The translations under genes were made by a program, and so were the position numbers. From assembly GCF_023721755.1 (NCBI RefSeq), contig NZ_JAMDLH010000006.1, positions 62,001-126,000 of the forward strand: a stretch of 64,000 nucleotides of DNA, in the 5' to 3' direction. Below the pieces are notes generated by a model that was not told the DNA's origin, did not search any database, and saw nothing but the letters and a program-made list of their open reading frames with translations. This document shows, in pieces, positions 38,401 to 47,400 of the stretch. The DNA comes from Pleomorphomonas sp. NRK KF1. GTDB taxonomy: Bacteria; Pseudomonadota; Alphaproteobacteria; Rhizobiales; Pleomorphomonadaceae. Within the stretch, counting starts at the first letter, position 1; every line of letters begins with the position of its first letter.

Positions 38401-39069
38401 ATGTTGAACGCCGTGCTGACAGCGCTTCGCGACATCCCGACACCGCCCTTCCGGTCGGTATTGTGGAAGTCGATCGGCTTGACACTGGCCCTGCTCGCCG
38501 TCGTCTGGATCGGCACCTTCGCCGCGGCGGACTACCTCATAGCCATGCTTCCGACCGAATGGCATACGGCGGCCGACTGGTTGGCCGGTCTCCTCCTGTT
38601 CGTCGGCCTCGGCTTTCTGGTGGCGCCGGTGGCGGCACTGTTCGCCGGCCTTTATGCCGATGAAGTCGCGGAGGTCGTGGAGCAGACACGCTATCCTTTC
38701 GACCGGCCCGGCGTATCCCAACCGTTGATGACCGGGCTTCTTTCGGCGTTGCGCTTTACCGGCTTCGTGTTGCTGGTCAACGTCGCCATGCTGCCGCTTC
38801 TGTTCCTGCCCGGCATCAACGTGCCAATCTTCCTCGTCGTGAATGCCTATCTCCTGGGCCGGGAGTACTTCGAACAGGTAGCCATGCGGTTTCGTCCTCC
38901 GGCGGAGGCGCGGGCTCTCCGAAGCGCCCATTCCGGGAAGGTCATGCTGGGCGGGCTGACCATAGCCGCCGTGCTTGCCGTGCCCATCGTCAACATCCTG
39001 ACGCCGCTCTATGCGACGGCGCTGATGGTCCACGTGATGAAGCTCACCGAGCGACAAGACCGGACCTGA
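38401..39069 (+). CDS. EI24/CysZ-like membrane protein
   Basis: The 222-residue protein has four hydrophobic segments (about 24-45, 62-85, 113-145, 180-205) and the EI24-domain layout, with FLVAPVAALFAGLYADEVAEVVE after the second and NAYLLGREYFEQVAMR after the third. The relation to CysZ, a sulfate permease, is by family only; function is unknown. It diverges from the PfkB kinase and is convergent with folC. Confidence 0.8.
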   Translation: MLNAVLTALRDIPTPPFRSVLWKSIGLTLALLAVVWIGTFAAADYLIAMLPTEWHTAADWLAGLLLFVGLGFLVAPVAALFAGLYADEVAEVVEQTRYPFDRPGVSQPLMTGLLSALRFTGFVLLVNVAMLPLLFLPGINVPIFLVVNAYLLGREYFEQVAMRFRPPAEARALRSAHSGKVMLGGLTIAAVLAVPIVNILTPLYATALMVHVMKLTERQDRT

Positions 39070-39076
39070 CGGCCGG

Positions 39077-40399
39077 TCAAACCGGCGGCGTTCCGTTGTC
39101 GGCCAGCACCTCGCCGGCGAGATAGAGCGAGCCACAGATCAGGATGCGCGGCGCGGGGCCGGACCAGGTGTCGCGAAGATGAGACAGCGCGGCGTCGACC
39201 CCGGTGGTGGCCATGGCGGTGACACCGGCGCCGCGCGCTTCACCAGCGAGTGCCTGCGGTTCGCGTGCCGCATCCGATCCACGAATGGGCACCGTATAGA
39301 CGCGTCGGGCGAGGCCGGCGAATGCCTCGAAGAAGCCGATCGGGTCCTTGGTGGCCAGCATGCCGGCGATGAGAACCAGTGGCCGCGCGACACGCTCCTC
39401 AAGATCGGCCATCGCCGAAGCGATCACCTCGCCAGCGCCGGGATTGTGGCCGCCATCGAGCCAGATCTCCGCTCCCTGCGGCGCGGCGTCGACAATGGCG
39501 CCTGCCGTCAGGCGCTGAAGGCGTGCCGGCCATTCGACACGCTCCATCCCTCGTTCGAAGGCGTCGTGTCCCGCACGGAAGCCGGCGGCCCGCACCGCGG
39601 CGATGGCCGTGCCGGCATTGACAACCTGATGGCCGCCGGGAAGACGGGGCCTCGGCAGATCCAATAGGCCATCGATATCCTGGAACACCAAGCGACCATG
39701 TTCCTCGTACGCCGTCCAATCCTGGCCGCCAATCATCAACGCTCCCGCGCCGACTTCGGCCGCCACGCGCTCGACCACGGCCACGACGCCATCGATGTTC
39801 GGTGACAACACGACCGGTGCGCCGGCCTTGATGATGCCGGCCTTCTCAAAGGCGATCTTCTCGACGGTATTGCCGAGATAGGCCTGGTGATCGAGTGAGA
39901 TCGACGTGATGACGGACACCGCCGGGCGATCGATCACGTTGGTGGAATCGAAACGGCCGCCAAGGCCGACCTCAAGCAGCAGCGCATCGGCCGGCCGCTC
40001 GGCAAACAGCAGGAAACCTGCTGCCGTCAGAAGCTCGAACACCGTGATCGCCTCGTCGCCGTTCGCCTTCTCGGTACGGGCCAGCGCATCGGCAAAGGGT
40101 TCGTCCTCAACGAAGCTCGACCTACCCGGCCCGTCGGCAAGACGAAAACGCTCATTGTAGCGAACAAGATGCGGCGAGGTGTCGGCATGGACCCGGAGGC
40201 CCTCGGCCTCCAGAATCGCCCGAAGGAACGCAACTGTCGAGCCCTTTCCGTTGGTGCCCGCGATGTGAAAGACCGGCGGCAGGCGACGCTCCGGATTACC
40301 GAGCGCGCCAAGCAGGCGGCGAATGCGGCCGAGCGAAAGGTCGAAGCCTTTAGGCCAACGGGCACCGAGGCGGTCGATGATGTCGAGCGGCGTTTCCAT
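39077..40399 (-). CDS. folC: Dihydrofolate synthase / folylpolyglutamate synthase
   Basis: FolC adds glutamate to dihydropteroate and folates. The 440-residue Mur-ligase-fold protein has the P-loop HIAGTNGKGST at about 45-55, LLLEVGLGGRFDSTNVI, SISLDHQAYLGNT, and LDGGHNPGAGEVIASA in the C-terminal domain. The ATG giving METPLDIIDRLG is the family start. It follows accD on the same strand, the normal accD-folC pair. Confidence 0.95.
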   Translation of the reverse strand: METPLDIIDRLGARWPKGFDLSLGRIRRLLGALGNPERRLPPVFHIAGTNGKGSTVAFLRAILEAEGLRVHADTSPHLVRYNERFRLADGPGRSSFVEDEPFADALARTEKANGDEAITVFELLTAAGFLLFAERPADALLLEVGLGGRFDSTNVIDRPAVSVITSISLDHQAYLGNTVEKIAFEKAGIIKAGAPVVLSPNIDGVVAVVERVAAEVGAGALMIGGQDWTAYEEHGRLVFQDIDGLLDLPRPRLPGGHQVVNAGTAIAAVRAAGFRAGHDAFERGMERVEWPARLQRLTAGAIVDAAPQGAEIWLDGGHNPGAGEVIASAMADLEERVARPLVLIAGMLATKDPIGFFEAFAGLARRVYTVPIRGSDAAREPQALAGEARGAGVTAMATTGVDAALSHLRDTWSGPAPRILICGSLYLAGEVLADNGTPPV

Positions 40400-40490
40400 G
40401 GCAGCGGTCCGGATGCGGGCGGGTCGCCCGAAAGACACGCGCCGCCCTGACGGCGGCGCGATGAACTGGAAAAAACGAGGCCGCACCCCG

Positions 40491-41366
40491 TCAGGCAGGG
40501 ACGAGCGCGGAGCCCTTGGCGTGGGTAAGCAGGCGAACCAGGCGACCGATGGTGGCGCGCAACTCGTGCCGGTGCACCACGAGGTCGACCATGCCGTGCT
40601 CGTGGAGATACTCGGAGCGCTGGAAGCCTTCCGGCAACTTCTCTCGAATGGTCTGCTCGATGACGCGAGGACCGGCAAAGCCGATCAGCGCGCCCGGTTC
40701 GGCGAGATGAACGTCGCCCAGCATGGCATAGGAGGCGGTAACGCCGCCGAGCGTCGGGTTGGTCAGCACGACGATGTAGGGCAGGCCCGCCTCGCGCAAC
40801 ATCTCGACGGCCACAGTGGTGCGCGGCATCTGCATCAGCGACAGAATGCCTTCCTGCATGCGGGCGCCACCTGAAGCGGTGAACATGACGAAGGCTGCCG
40901 AGCGGGCCACGGCTTCTTCCATGCCGCGAATGATCGCCTCGCCGGCGGCGGTGCCGAGCGAACCGCCCATGAAGTCGAAGTCCTGCACCGCGGCAACCAC
41001 CGCGTTGCCCTCGACCCGACCGGCGCCGACCAGAACGGCATCATCGTTGCCGGTCTTGGCGCGTGAGTCGCGCAGACGATCGACATAGCGCTTCTCGTCG
41101 CGGAACTTGAGCGGATCCTGCGTCACGGCCGGAGTCGACAGGGCCTCGTAGTCGCCCTCGTCGAACAGCTGCACGAAGCGCTCCTTCGGAGGCATGCGCA
41201 TGTGATAGCCGGAGTTGGGGATCACCCACTGGTTGGCTTCGAGGTCGCGGTGGAAAACCATCTCGCCCGTCTCGGGGCACTTCACCCAGAGATTCTCCGG
41301 CACGTCGCGCTTGGCGGACCAGAGGGAACGGATTTTCGGGCGGACGACGTTGTTGATCCAGTTCAC
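40491..41366 (-). CDS. accD: Acetyl-CoA carboxylase carboxyltransferase subunit beta
   Basis: AccD and AccA transfer CO2 from carboxybiotin to acetyl-CoA. The 291-residue protein starts at GTG with [15 protein letters not shown]. The N-terminal segment, which in E. coli is a four-cysteine zinc finger, has only one Cys here ([18 protein letters not shown]), as I recall for other Rhizobiales. The crotonase-fold core is intact: [51 protein letters not shown] and [17 protein letters not shown]. folC follows. Confidence 0.95.
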   Translation of the reverse strand: MNWINNVVRPKIRSLWSAKRDVPENLWVKCPETGEMVFHRDLEANQWVIPNSGYHMRMPPKERFVQLFDEGDYEALSTPAVTQDPLKFRDEKRYVDRLRDSRAKTGNDDAVLVGAGRVEGNAVVAAVQDFDFMGGSLGTAAGEAIIRGMEEAVARSAAFVMFTASGGARMQEGILSLMQMPRTTVAVEMLREAGLPYIVVLTNPTLGGVTASYAMLGDVHLAEPGALIGFAGPRVIEQTIREKLPEGFQRSEYLHEHGMVDLVVHRHELRATIGRLVRLLTHAKGSALVPA

Positions 41367-41603
41367 GGGGAGTTTCGACCTTTGCTCGCGGAACGCCGGC
41401 CGGCCATGCCGTTCCCGGCGCGGAACCGGCCGCAGCCAGCCTCGGGGCGCCGCCGTTCCTTCGTCGAGGCTCTCATAGCACAGCCTTCCCCGGGACCAAA
41501 GCCGTTTCGCCACGGGGCAAAACCGCCAGATCCCCCACGACCGAGACGACGCTTTTCAGCGGCCTCCGGCCGGGTTAGCCTCGGATCGCTCCAGGAGAAC
41601 CCC

Positions 41604-42074
41604 ATGCCGCTACCCATCATCGAACGCCGCCGGATCGAAGCGGAGATCGTCGGCCATGTTTATCGCGAACTCGTTCTGCGCATAGGCGAAGGACCGGCAC
41701 GGGACGTCATCGACGCGGCCATTCGCAAAGCGGCGATCGCTCATGGGGAAAACTGCCGAGCCGACCTCGGTCGAATGCCGGACTTCAAGGATTTCGAGGC
41801 CATCCTGCCAGCCTGGACGGCCGAGGATGCCCTGACGATCGAAGTAAAAGAGGTCGGGCCGGATGTCCTTTCCTATGACGTCACTCGCTGCCGGTACGCC
41901 GAGACCTATAAGGAAATGGGGCTCGCCGAGATCGGCGCACTGCTCTCGTGCAACCGCGACGCCGCCTTTTGTGAAGGCTACAATCCAGCCATGCGCCTCG
42001 AGCGCACCGAAACCATCATGACGGGTGGCCGACGTTGCGATTTCCGCTATCGCCTTGACCGGAACGAAGACTGA
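41604..42074 (+). CDS. L-2-amino-thiazoline-4-carboxylate hydrolase-like protein
   Basis: The 156-residue product, after CCAGGAG, contains IRKAAIAHG, FEAILPAWTAEDALTIEVKEVG, YDVTRCRYAETYKEMGLAEIGALLSCNRDAAFCEGYNP-type segments and a final FRYR. The order Cys/Arg-rich strand, GLAEIG, LSCNRD and GYNP is that of the ATC hydrolase family (cysteine synthesis from ATC in Pseudomonas). In most genomes this family has an unproven role. It diverges from accD. Confidence 0.72.
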   Translation: MPLPIIERRRIEAEIVGHVYRELVLRIGEGPARDVIDAAIRKAAIAHGENCRADLGRMPDFKDFEAILPAWTAEDALTIEVKEVGPDVLSYDVTRCRYAETYKEMGLAEIGALLSCNRDAAFCEGYNPAMRLERTETIMTGGRRCDFRYRLDRNED

Positions 42075-42320
42075 CCGGTCGTAATGGCGCGCCCTCGGAG
42101 CGGTTTTCTTCAAGGCATTTACCTCAAAAACCGTCGTTCACTGAAATTGCCTCCATCTTCCGTTGCCGGTCTTGCATCCGCCGACCAAATCGGATGATGA
42201 ATGAACGGTCAGAAACGATAGTTACATACACCCGGACGCAAAGGTCTTTCCGGACCTTTGCCGGCGTTGCTTTGGGCCTTCGGTCGTCCGACGCAAGCTG
42301 CGCGGCGCGGAAAGAATGTG

Positions 42321-43457
42321 ATGAAAGTCGGGGTTCGCGATATTGCCAGGGAGGCGGGCGTTGCGGTCAGCACCGTATCGCATGTCCTCAATGGGACCGC
42401 CTCGATAAGCCGCGAGGTGCGCGACCGCGTTCTGGCCGTGGCGCGCGAGCTCGGCTATCTCGACCAGCGACGCGCCAAGGCGACGATCGCCACCATGGAA
42501 CGCGTGGTCGTCGCCTTCGACCGGAGTTTCGAAACTTCGGGTGACGCCGCTTTCCGCAATCGGGCCCTTTATCTGGGGCTCAAGAGGGAATGCGAGCGCC
42601 GGTCGCTCAAGATTACGACCTTCATTTCGGATGGCGCCGGTTTCGACGCGGGCAAGGTGGAGGAGATCGCCCGCACCGAGAAGGCCAGCGGCATCATCTT
42701 GATGAGCGGTGGCGGCCAGCTCGATCTCAGCGACCTCGTCAAGACGGGGCTGTCGATGGTGGTGATGAACGGTGAGGAACGGCTGCGTCGCGCCGACGCG
42801 GTGGTGCCGGCAAATCGCTTCGCCGCCAGGGTCGCGGTCCGGCACCTGATCGATGCGGGACACAGCCAGGTGCAGATGCTGGGCACGACGGGTAGCGACC
42901 ATCTGGCGGCACGACGTAGCGGCTTCATCGAAGCGATCGAAGCCCTGGGCCTTGGCTCGCACGACGCCATTGTGGCCCAGAAGGACAGCGCGGAGGCCGG
43001 CGAGGCCGCCATAGCGGCACAGCTTGGCGAAACCGGCGACCTCGGCGGCGTGACCGCCATTTTCTGCCTCTCCGATCCGCTGGCCGAAGGTGCCATGAGA
43101 GCCCTTTCGGCGGCCGGCCTCAATGTGCCGGCCGACGTGTCGGTCATTGGCTGCGACGGCATACGGGAGGCCCGACCGGCCGGCCTTGTCACGGTCAGCG
43201 TCGGCTACGAGCAGCTCGCCATGTCAGCTCTCGCGATCATGGAATCGCGGCTTATGGTCCCCAAGCCGGTCCGCTCCTGCATTCTGGTGGAGTTCGGCAC
43301 CGAACTCCTCACGGGGACCACCGTCGGACCGCCGCCCGGCGAACGCACGCCACGAAAGGGTAGCGGCTCGGTGGCGGCGCGTAGCAGACGCTATCGTCGC
43401 GGCAGCATCGGCGGGGGAGGGCCGCATGCGCGTCTTGTTCTTAATCGATTCCACTGA
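42321..43457 (+). CDS. LacI-family transcriptional regulator
   Basis: The 378-residue protein has the LacI helix-turn-helix at the N-terminus (VGVRDIAREAGVAVSTVSHV, then LNGTASISREVRDRVLAVARELGY) and a periplasmic-binding-like sensor domain ending near residue 335 (VSVIGCDGIREARPAGLVTVSVG). A basic tail of about 35 residues follows, and its last 11 codons overlap the next gene. The ligand is unknown. Co-orientation and overlap suggest control of the GINT1-like gene downstream. Confidence 0.88.
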   Translation: MKVGVRDIAREAGVAVSTVSHVLNGTASISREVRDRVLAVARELGYLDQRRAKATIATMERVVVAFDRSFETSGDAAFRNRALYLGLKRECERRSLKITTFISDGAGFDAGKVEEIARTEKASGIILMSGGGQLDLSDLVKTGLSMVVMNGEERLRRADAVVPANRFAARVAVRHLIDAGHSQVQMLGTTGSDHLAARRSGFIEAIEALGLGSHDAIVAQKDSAEAGEAAIAAQLGETGDLGGVTAIFCLSDPLAEGAMRALSAAGLNVPADVSVIGCDGIREARPAGLVTVSVGYEQLAMSALAIMESRLMVPKPVRSCILVEFGTELLTGTTVGPPPGERTPRKGSGSVAARSRRYRRGSIGGGGPHARLVLNRFH

Positions 43458-44913
43458 TCTCAGACGCTGGCAGGCCGAGGCGATTGCCGGCGTGCTGGCC
43501 GCCACCGGAGGCAGCGGCGCCATTGCGGCGGTAGCCGGGCCTCCACCCGCCGGCCTGCTCGATTTCTGTCTTGCCTTCGAGGCCCTCGCCTTTCGCCGGC
43601 CTCTCAGCGAACCACTCGGCCGACTGTCGCCGTCGGCGCTCGATCTACCCGTTGGCGATCCGGATGCCGATCTCGTCATCGACCTTGCCGCGGCGACCGA
43701 GATTTCCGGCGACCGGCTGCTGATCACGGTGGGTGGCGCCGGGGTAGCCACCGGCGCCGCCGATGCCATCATGGCCGGCGAAGAACCGTTTCTCGATCTC
43801 ATTGCGATAATCGGCGATACACAACGCCTTGTTGGCCGTTGGCACATCGCCGTTGAGGATCGGCGGCAGCTCGGATCCGGAATGTCCATCACCACCGCCC
43901 GGGCGATCGAAATGCTAAGCTTGGCGGCCGGGCGATTGGCAGGCGGCGCCACTCTTCATGATCTCACGCTGCCGCGCGTCGAGGCCGCCCCGCCACCGCG
44001 CCGAACCGGCAATCCCGGCCGCTTCGCCGCCGCAATCTTCGCACGCTCCCTCGCCAACCGCCTGGAGCGCCTCGTGCGCAACCCGCCCAACTGGGCTGTC
44101 GCCTGGCGGATCGATGAAACCGGGGAGGGCGCGCTGCCGATCATTGCCGGCCGTCCCTGGCGACGAATCGCCGATGACGGCGGTCGCTTTTATGCCGACC
44201 CCTTCCTGGTACGACATGGTGACCGCACCGTCCTACTGGTGGAAGAGTTTCCGTTCGCCACGCAAAAGGGCATCATATCCGCTCTGGACGTCGGCGCCGA
44301 TGGCCCCATCGGTACGCCTCGGCCGGTGATCGAGACCGAATGCCACCTGTCCTATCCCTTCGCCTTCGAGGAAGACGGTACGCTCTACATGATTCCGGAA
44401 ACGTCCGGCCAACGCCAGGTTCAGCTTTGGCGGGCAGTCGAGTTTCCCGATCGCTGGGAGCAGGTAGCCGTCCTGATCGACGACATCGATCTTGGCGATG
44501 CCACCCTTCTTCAGGCAGGCGGCCGCCGCTACCTGTTCGGCTCGGTACGTCCACACTGGGGCTCCAGCTGGGACGGACTTGCCATATTCACCGCCGAGAA
44601 ACTTGCCGGGCCGTGGATTCCATTGTTCGCCGGCCCTGCCAAGGTCGATGTCGCCTCGGCTCGGCCGGCCGGCCGGATGTTTTCGGCGGCCGGCGGCATC
44701 ATCCGCCCCTTCCAGGATAGCGCCGGCGGTTACGGCGCCGGTCTCGGCTTCGCCCGCATCGATCGTCTCGATACCGGCGGCTACGCCGAGACGGCCCTTG
44801 TCGCGTTGCGGCCGGCACCGCCGCTTTCAGGTCTGCATACCTACAACCGAGGTGGTGGCCTGGAGGTCATCGACGTTATCGCCAGCGGCGGGGTAGACGT
44901 CGTCACCCCATAA
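43426..44913 (+). CDS. Glucosamine inositolphosphorylceramide transferase 1 (GINT1)-like N-terminal-domain protein
   Basis: The 495-residue product, after GGGGGAGG, has two parts. Residues about 1-200 look like a Rossmann or formyltransferase-like domain without a clear catalytic motif (MRVLFLIDSTDLRRW...). From about 225 it carries a repeated propeller-like domain with FYADPFLVRHGDRTVLLVEE, SYPFAFEEDGTLYMIPETS, LWRAVEFPDRWEQVAVLI and LFGSVRPHWGSSWDGLAIF, which resembles the N-terminal domain of plant GINT1-type proteins. Such proteins in bacteria are often next to sugar- or polysaccharide-modifying genes. Activity is unknown. It overlaps the LacI gene by 32 bases. Confidence 0.6.
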   Translation: MRVLFLIDSTDLRRWQAEAIAGVLAATGGSGAIAAVAGPPPAGLLDFCLAFEALAFRRPLSEPLGRLSPSALDLPVGDPDADLVIDLAAATEISGDRLLITVGGAGVATGAADAIMAGEEPFLDLIAIIGDTQRLVGRWHIAVEDRRQLGSGMSITTARAIEMLSLAAGRLAGGATLHDLTLPRVEAAPPPRRTGNPGRFAAAIFARSLANRLERLVRNPPNWAVAWRIDETGEGALPIIAGRPWRRIADDGGRFYADPFLVRHGDRTVLLVEEFPFATQKGIISALDVGADGPIGTPRPVIETECHLSYPFAFEEDGTLYMIPETSGQRQVQLWRAVEFPDRWEQVAVLIDDIDLGDATLLQAGGRRYLFGSVRPHWGSSWDGLAIFTAEKLAGPWIPLFAGPAKVDVASARPAGRMFSAAGGIIRPFQDSAGGYGAGLGFARIDRLDTGGYAETALVALRPAPPLSGLHTYNRGGGLEVIDVIASGGVDVVTP

Positions 44914-44920
44914 TGCCCGA

Positions 44921-45274
44921 TTACCAGCGATGACGGCGCGGGCCGCAATCCATGATCTCCACCCGCTGATAGCGGACGATCCGACCCCAGGGATCGACGA
45001 TCGGTCGGTTGACCCAGCGAGGCCGGCACGTCGGCGGCGGGCCCCAGCTATGACGCGGCGGTCCCCAACCCGGCCGGCCCCAGCCCGGCCCCGGAGGCGG
45101 TCCCCAGCCCCACCGCGGGGGTGGAGGCGGCACACGCGGACCATCGTGGTAGCCGAAGCCGAAATAGACGCCGTCAGCCGCGGCGGTCGTTGCAGTTCCG
45201 GCAAGGGCCGCGGCGGCGACCAACGCCACAGCGAGGGAGGCGACAAGGGTAGCGAGAAGACGCCTGTGAAACAT
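44921..45274 (-). CDS. Small secreted Pro/Gly/Trp-rich protein
   Basis: The 117-residue product has a signal peptide (MFHRRLLATLVASLAVALVA..., probable cut after AAADG region at about 33) and a mature part dominated by P, G and W (PPPPPRWGWGPPPGPGWG), ending with VNRPIVDPWGRIVRYQRVEIMDCGPRR. It has two cysteines near the C-terminus. Similar low-complexity exported proteins are common in Rhizobiales without known role. It is convergent with the GINT1-like gene. The ATG chosen starts the signal peptide and follows GGAGGG. Confidence 0.6.
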   Translation of the reverse strand: MFHRRLLATLVASLAVALVAAAALAGTATTAAADGVYFGFGYHDGPRVPPPPPRWGWGPPPGPGWGRPGWGPPRHSWGPPPTCRPRWVNRPIVDPWGRIVRYQRVEIMDCGPRRHRW

Positions 45275-45428
45275 GGACGGCCCTCCTTGGAGCGCGAACC
45301 CTCCGGTTTCCCGCCGGAGGGTCATCTTGAACGTGTTTCTACACCGTTTCCCTTGAACCAACCCTGAGGCTCGCGTTCATCGGCCATTCAGCTTTTCAGC
45401 CGACAGTTCACCATGAAAGCTGAGGCCG

Positions 45429-46373
45429 ATGACCGAACCCGCTCCCCTCATCACCATGGCGCCCGACCTCGCAGCCGCCGTTCTGGACTGGCAGCGCTGG
45501 CTGGCCGATCTGCGTCGCCTCAGCCCAAGCACCGTGGAAGCCTATGGCCACGACGCGAACGACTTCGTTCGCTTCCTGACGGGTCACCTTGGCGCCCCTC
45601 CCGCCATTGCCGACCTCGGCCGGCTGTCGCCGGCAGATTATCGCGCCTTCCTGGCACGCCGTCGACGCGATGGACTTGCCGCGCCGAGTCTTGCGCGTGG
45701 GCTTTCCGGCATACGCTCGCTGATTCGTTTCCTCGAGAAGCGCGGAGAAGCGACGAGCGCTGCCGTGAGCGCCGTCGCCGCGCCGAAAACGCCCCGCCGG
45801 CTACCACGCCCGCTTGGTGTCGCCGACGCGCTCACGATGGTGTCCGATGCCGGCGCTCTGGCGGAAGAACCATGGGTCGCGGCGCGCGACGCCGCCGTGT
45901 TGGCATTGCTCTACGGGGCTGGCCTGCGCATTTCCGAAGCCCTTTCGCTGACCGCCGCCGAAGCGCCACCGGAAACGGGGGGCGCGGTGCGCATAACCGG
46001 CAAGGGGGGCAAGACACGTCTGGTGCCGGTGTTGCCCGCCGTCGGCCGGGCCGTGGCCACCTATGTTCGCCTCGTGCCCTTTCGCCTCGCCCCGCATGAA
46101 CCGCTGTTCCGCGGCGTAAAGGGTGGGCCGCTGTCGCCGCGCATCATCCAGCTCACCATTCAACGCCTGCGCGGGGCCCTGGGCCTTCCCGAGACAGCGA
46201 CGCCACACGCCCTCCGACATTCCTTCGCCACGCATCTTCTCGGTTCGGGGGGAGATCTTCGCACCATCCAGGAACTGCTCGGCCACGCCAACCTTTCGAC
46301 AACGCAGGTCTATACCTCGGTCGATGCCGAGCGGCTGGTCGCCGCCTGGAAGGGCGCGCATCCGCGCGCGTGA
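45429..46373 (+). CDS. xerC: Tyrosine recombinase XerC
   Basis: XerC and XerD resolve chromosome dimers at dif. The 314-residue protein has an N-terminal SAM-like domain (LDWQRWLADLRRLSPSTVEAY) and a catalytic domain with the full tyrosine-recombinase set: R167 (YGAGLRISEAL), K192/K195 (GKGGKTR), H260 and R263 (PHALRHSFATHLL), H286 (LGHANLSTTQ) and Y295 (QVYTSV). It stands alone, near the TCA cluster; no dif-like site was noticed. Confidence 0.92.
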   Translation: MTEPAPLITMAPDLAAAVLDWQRWLADLRRLSPSTVEAYGHDANDFVRFLTGHLGAPPAIADLGRLSPADYRAFLARRRRDGLAAPSLARGLSGIRSLIRFLEKRGEATSAAVSAVAAPKTPRRLPRPLGVADALTMVSDAGALAEEPWVAARDAAVLALLYGAGLRISEALSLTAAEAPPETGGAVRITGKGGKTRLVPVLPAVGRAVATYVRLVPFRLAPHEPLFRGVKGGPLSPRIIQLTIQRLRGALGLPETATPHALRHSFATHLLGSGGDLRTIQELLGHANLSTTQVYTSVDAERLVAAWKGAHPRA

Positions 46374-46478
46374 AGCCGACGCTTCCCTCGCCGGCTGGCT
46401 TTCCTTAGCCAACCCGATGGCTTAAGGATTGCTACTTAAGCCCAACTGCCGGGAGGCCCGTCCGGGCCGCGACCTTTC

Positions 46479-47396
46479 TTGAACGCCTCTTCTGCCACTT
46501 CCGCCGGTACACCCTGGCTCGGGTACGGCTTTGCCGCCCTCGGAGCAGTGCTGTTCGCCTCCAAAGGTATCCTCATCAAGCTCGCCTTCGCCGAGGGCGT
46601 GGACACGTTGACGCTGCTTGCGCTGCGGATGGGCCTATCCGTACCAGTGTATGTCACCGTCGGCTTCCTGGCCTACGCTCGGGAGCGCCAGCGGGTTGTC
46701 CCGATGCCGGCCTATGCCAAGGCGCTGCTGATCGGCGTCATCGGCTACTGGTTTTCCTCCTACGCCGACTTCAAGGGTCTCGAGACGCTGACGCCACAGT
46801 TCGAGCGTCTGATCCTGTTCACCTATCCGCTTTTCGTGCTGTTGATCGGCGCGGCCCTGTTTCACATGCCTTTGCGATGGAAACCGCTCGCGGCCTTCGG
46901 CCTGGCCTATCTCGGCCTTGCCGTGGTGTTCCTGGCCGATTTCGAGGCGGGCGGCGGTGACATTGTCGTCGGTGCCCTTTGGGTGTTGGGCGCCGCCATC
47001 ACCTTCGCGCTCTACCAGTTGCTCGCAGGTGGCAGCATCGCCGTGATGGGCGCGCCACTGTTCACCTCCGTCGCCATGACCGGCGCCGCAGTGGTGATCC
47101 TGGTGCTGTTCCTGCTCACGCATCCGCTGTCGGCACTTCTCGTGTCCGAGAGAGCCTTTGCGCTCGCCGTGGCACTGGCCATCGGCGCCACGATACTGCC
47201 GAGTTTCCTGATGAGCGCGGCTCTGTCGCGCATTTCGGCCGCCGCCAACTCCACCATCGGCACGCTGTCGCCGGTGGTGACGCTGTTCCTCGCCGTCCTG
47301 ATCCTGGACGAGCCGCTTCGCGCGGTCGATCTTCTCGGTACGGCGCTGGTGGTGGGCGGCGTCGGTCTGTTCACCGTTGTCGATCGACGCCGTTGA
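46479..47396 (+). CDS. DMT-superfamily (EamA) transporter
   Basis: The 305-residue membrane protein has two EamA repeats, each of about five helices: first half with FAALGAVLFASKGILIKLAF, second half with IVVGALWVLGAAITFALYQLL. Such proteins export metabolites; the substrate is unknown. The start is a TTG; a GGGAGG lies rather far upstream and a GGCCCG/CGGGCC hairpin sits between, so the exact start is uncertain. It is convergent with lpdA. Confidence 0.85.
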   Translation: MNASSATSAGTPWLGYGFAALGAVLFASKGILIKLAFAEGVDTLTLLALRMGLSVPVYVTVGFLAYARERQRVVPMPAYAKALLIGVIGYWFSSYADFKGLETLTPQFERLILFTYPLFVLLIGAALFHMPLRWKPLAAFGLAYLGLAVVFLADFEAGGGDIVVGALWVLGAAITFALYQLLAGGSIAVMGAPLFTSVAMTGAAVVILVLFLLTHPLSALLVSERAFALAVALAIGATILPSFLMSAALSRISAAANSTIGTLSPVVTLFLAVLILDEPLRAVDLLGTALVVGGVGLFTVVDRRR

Positions 47397-47400
47397 GCGG

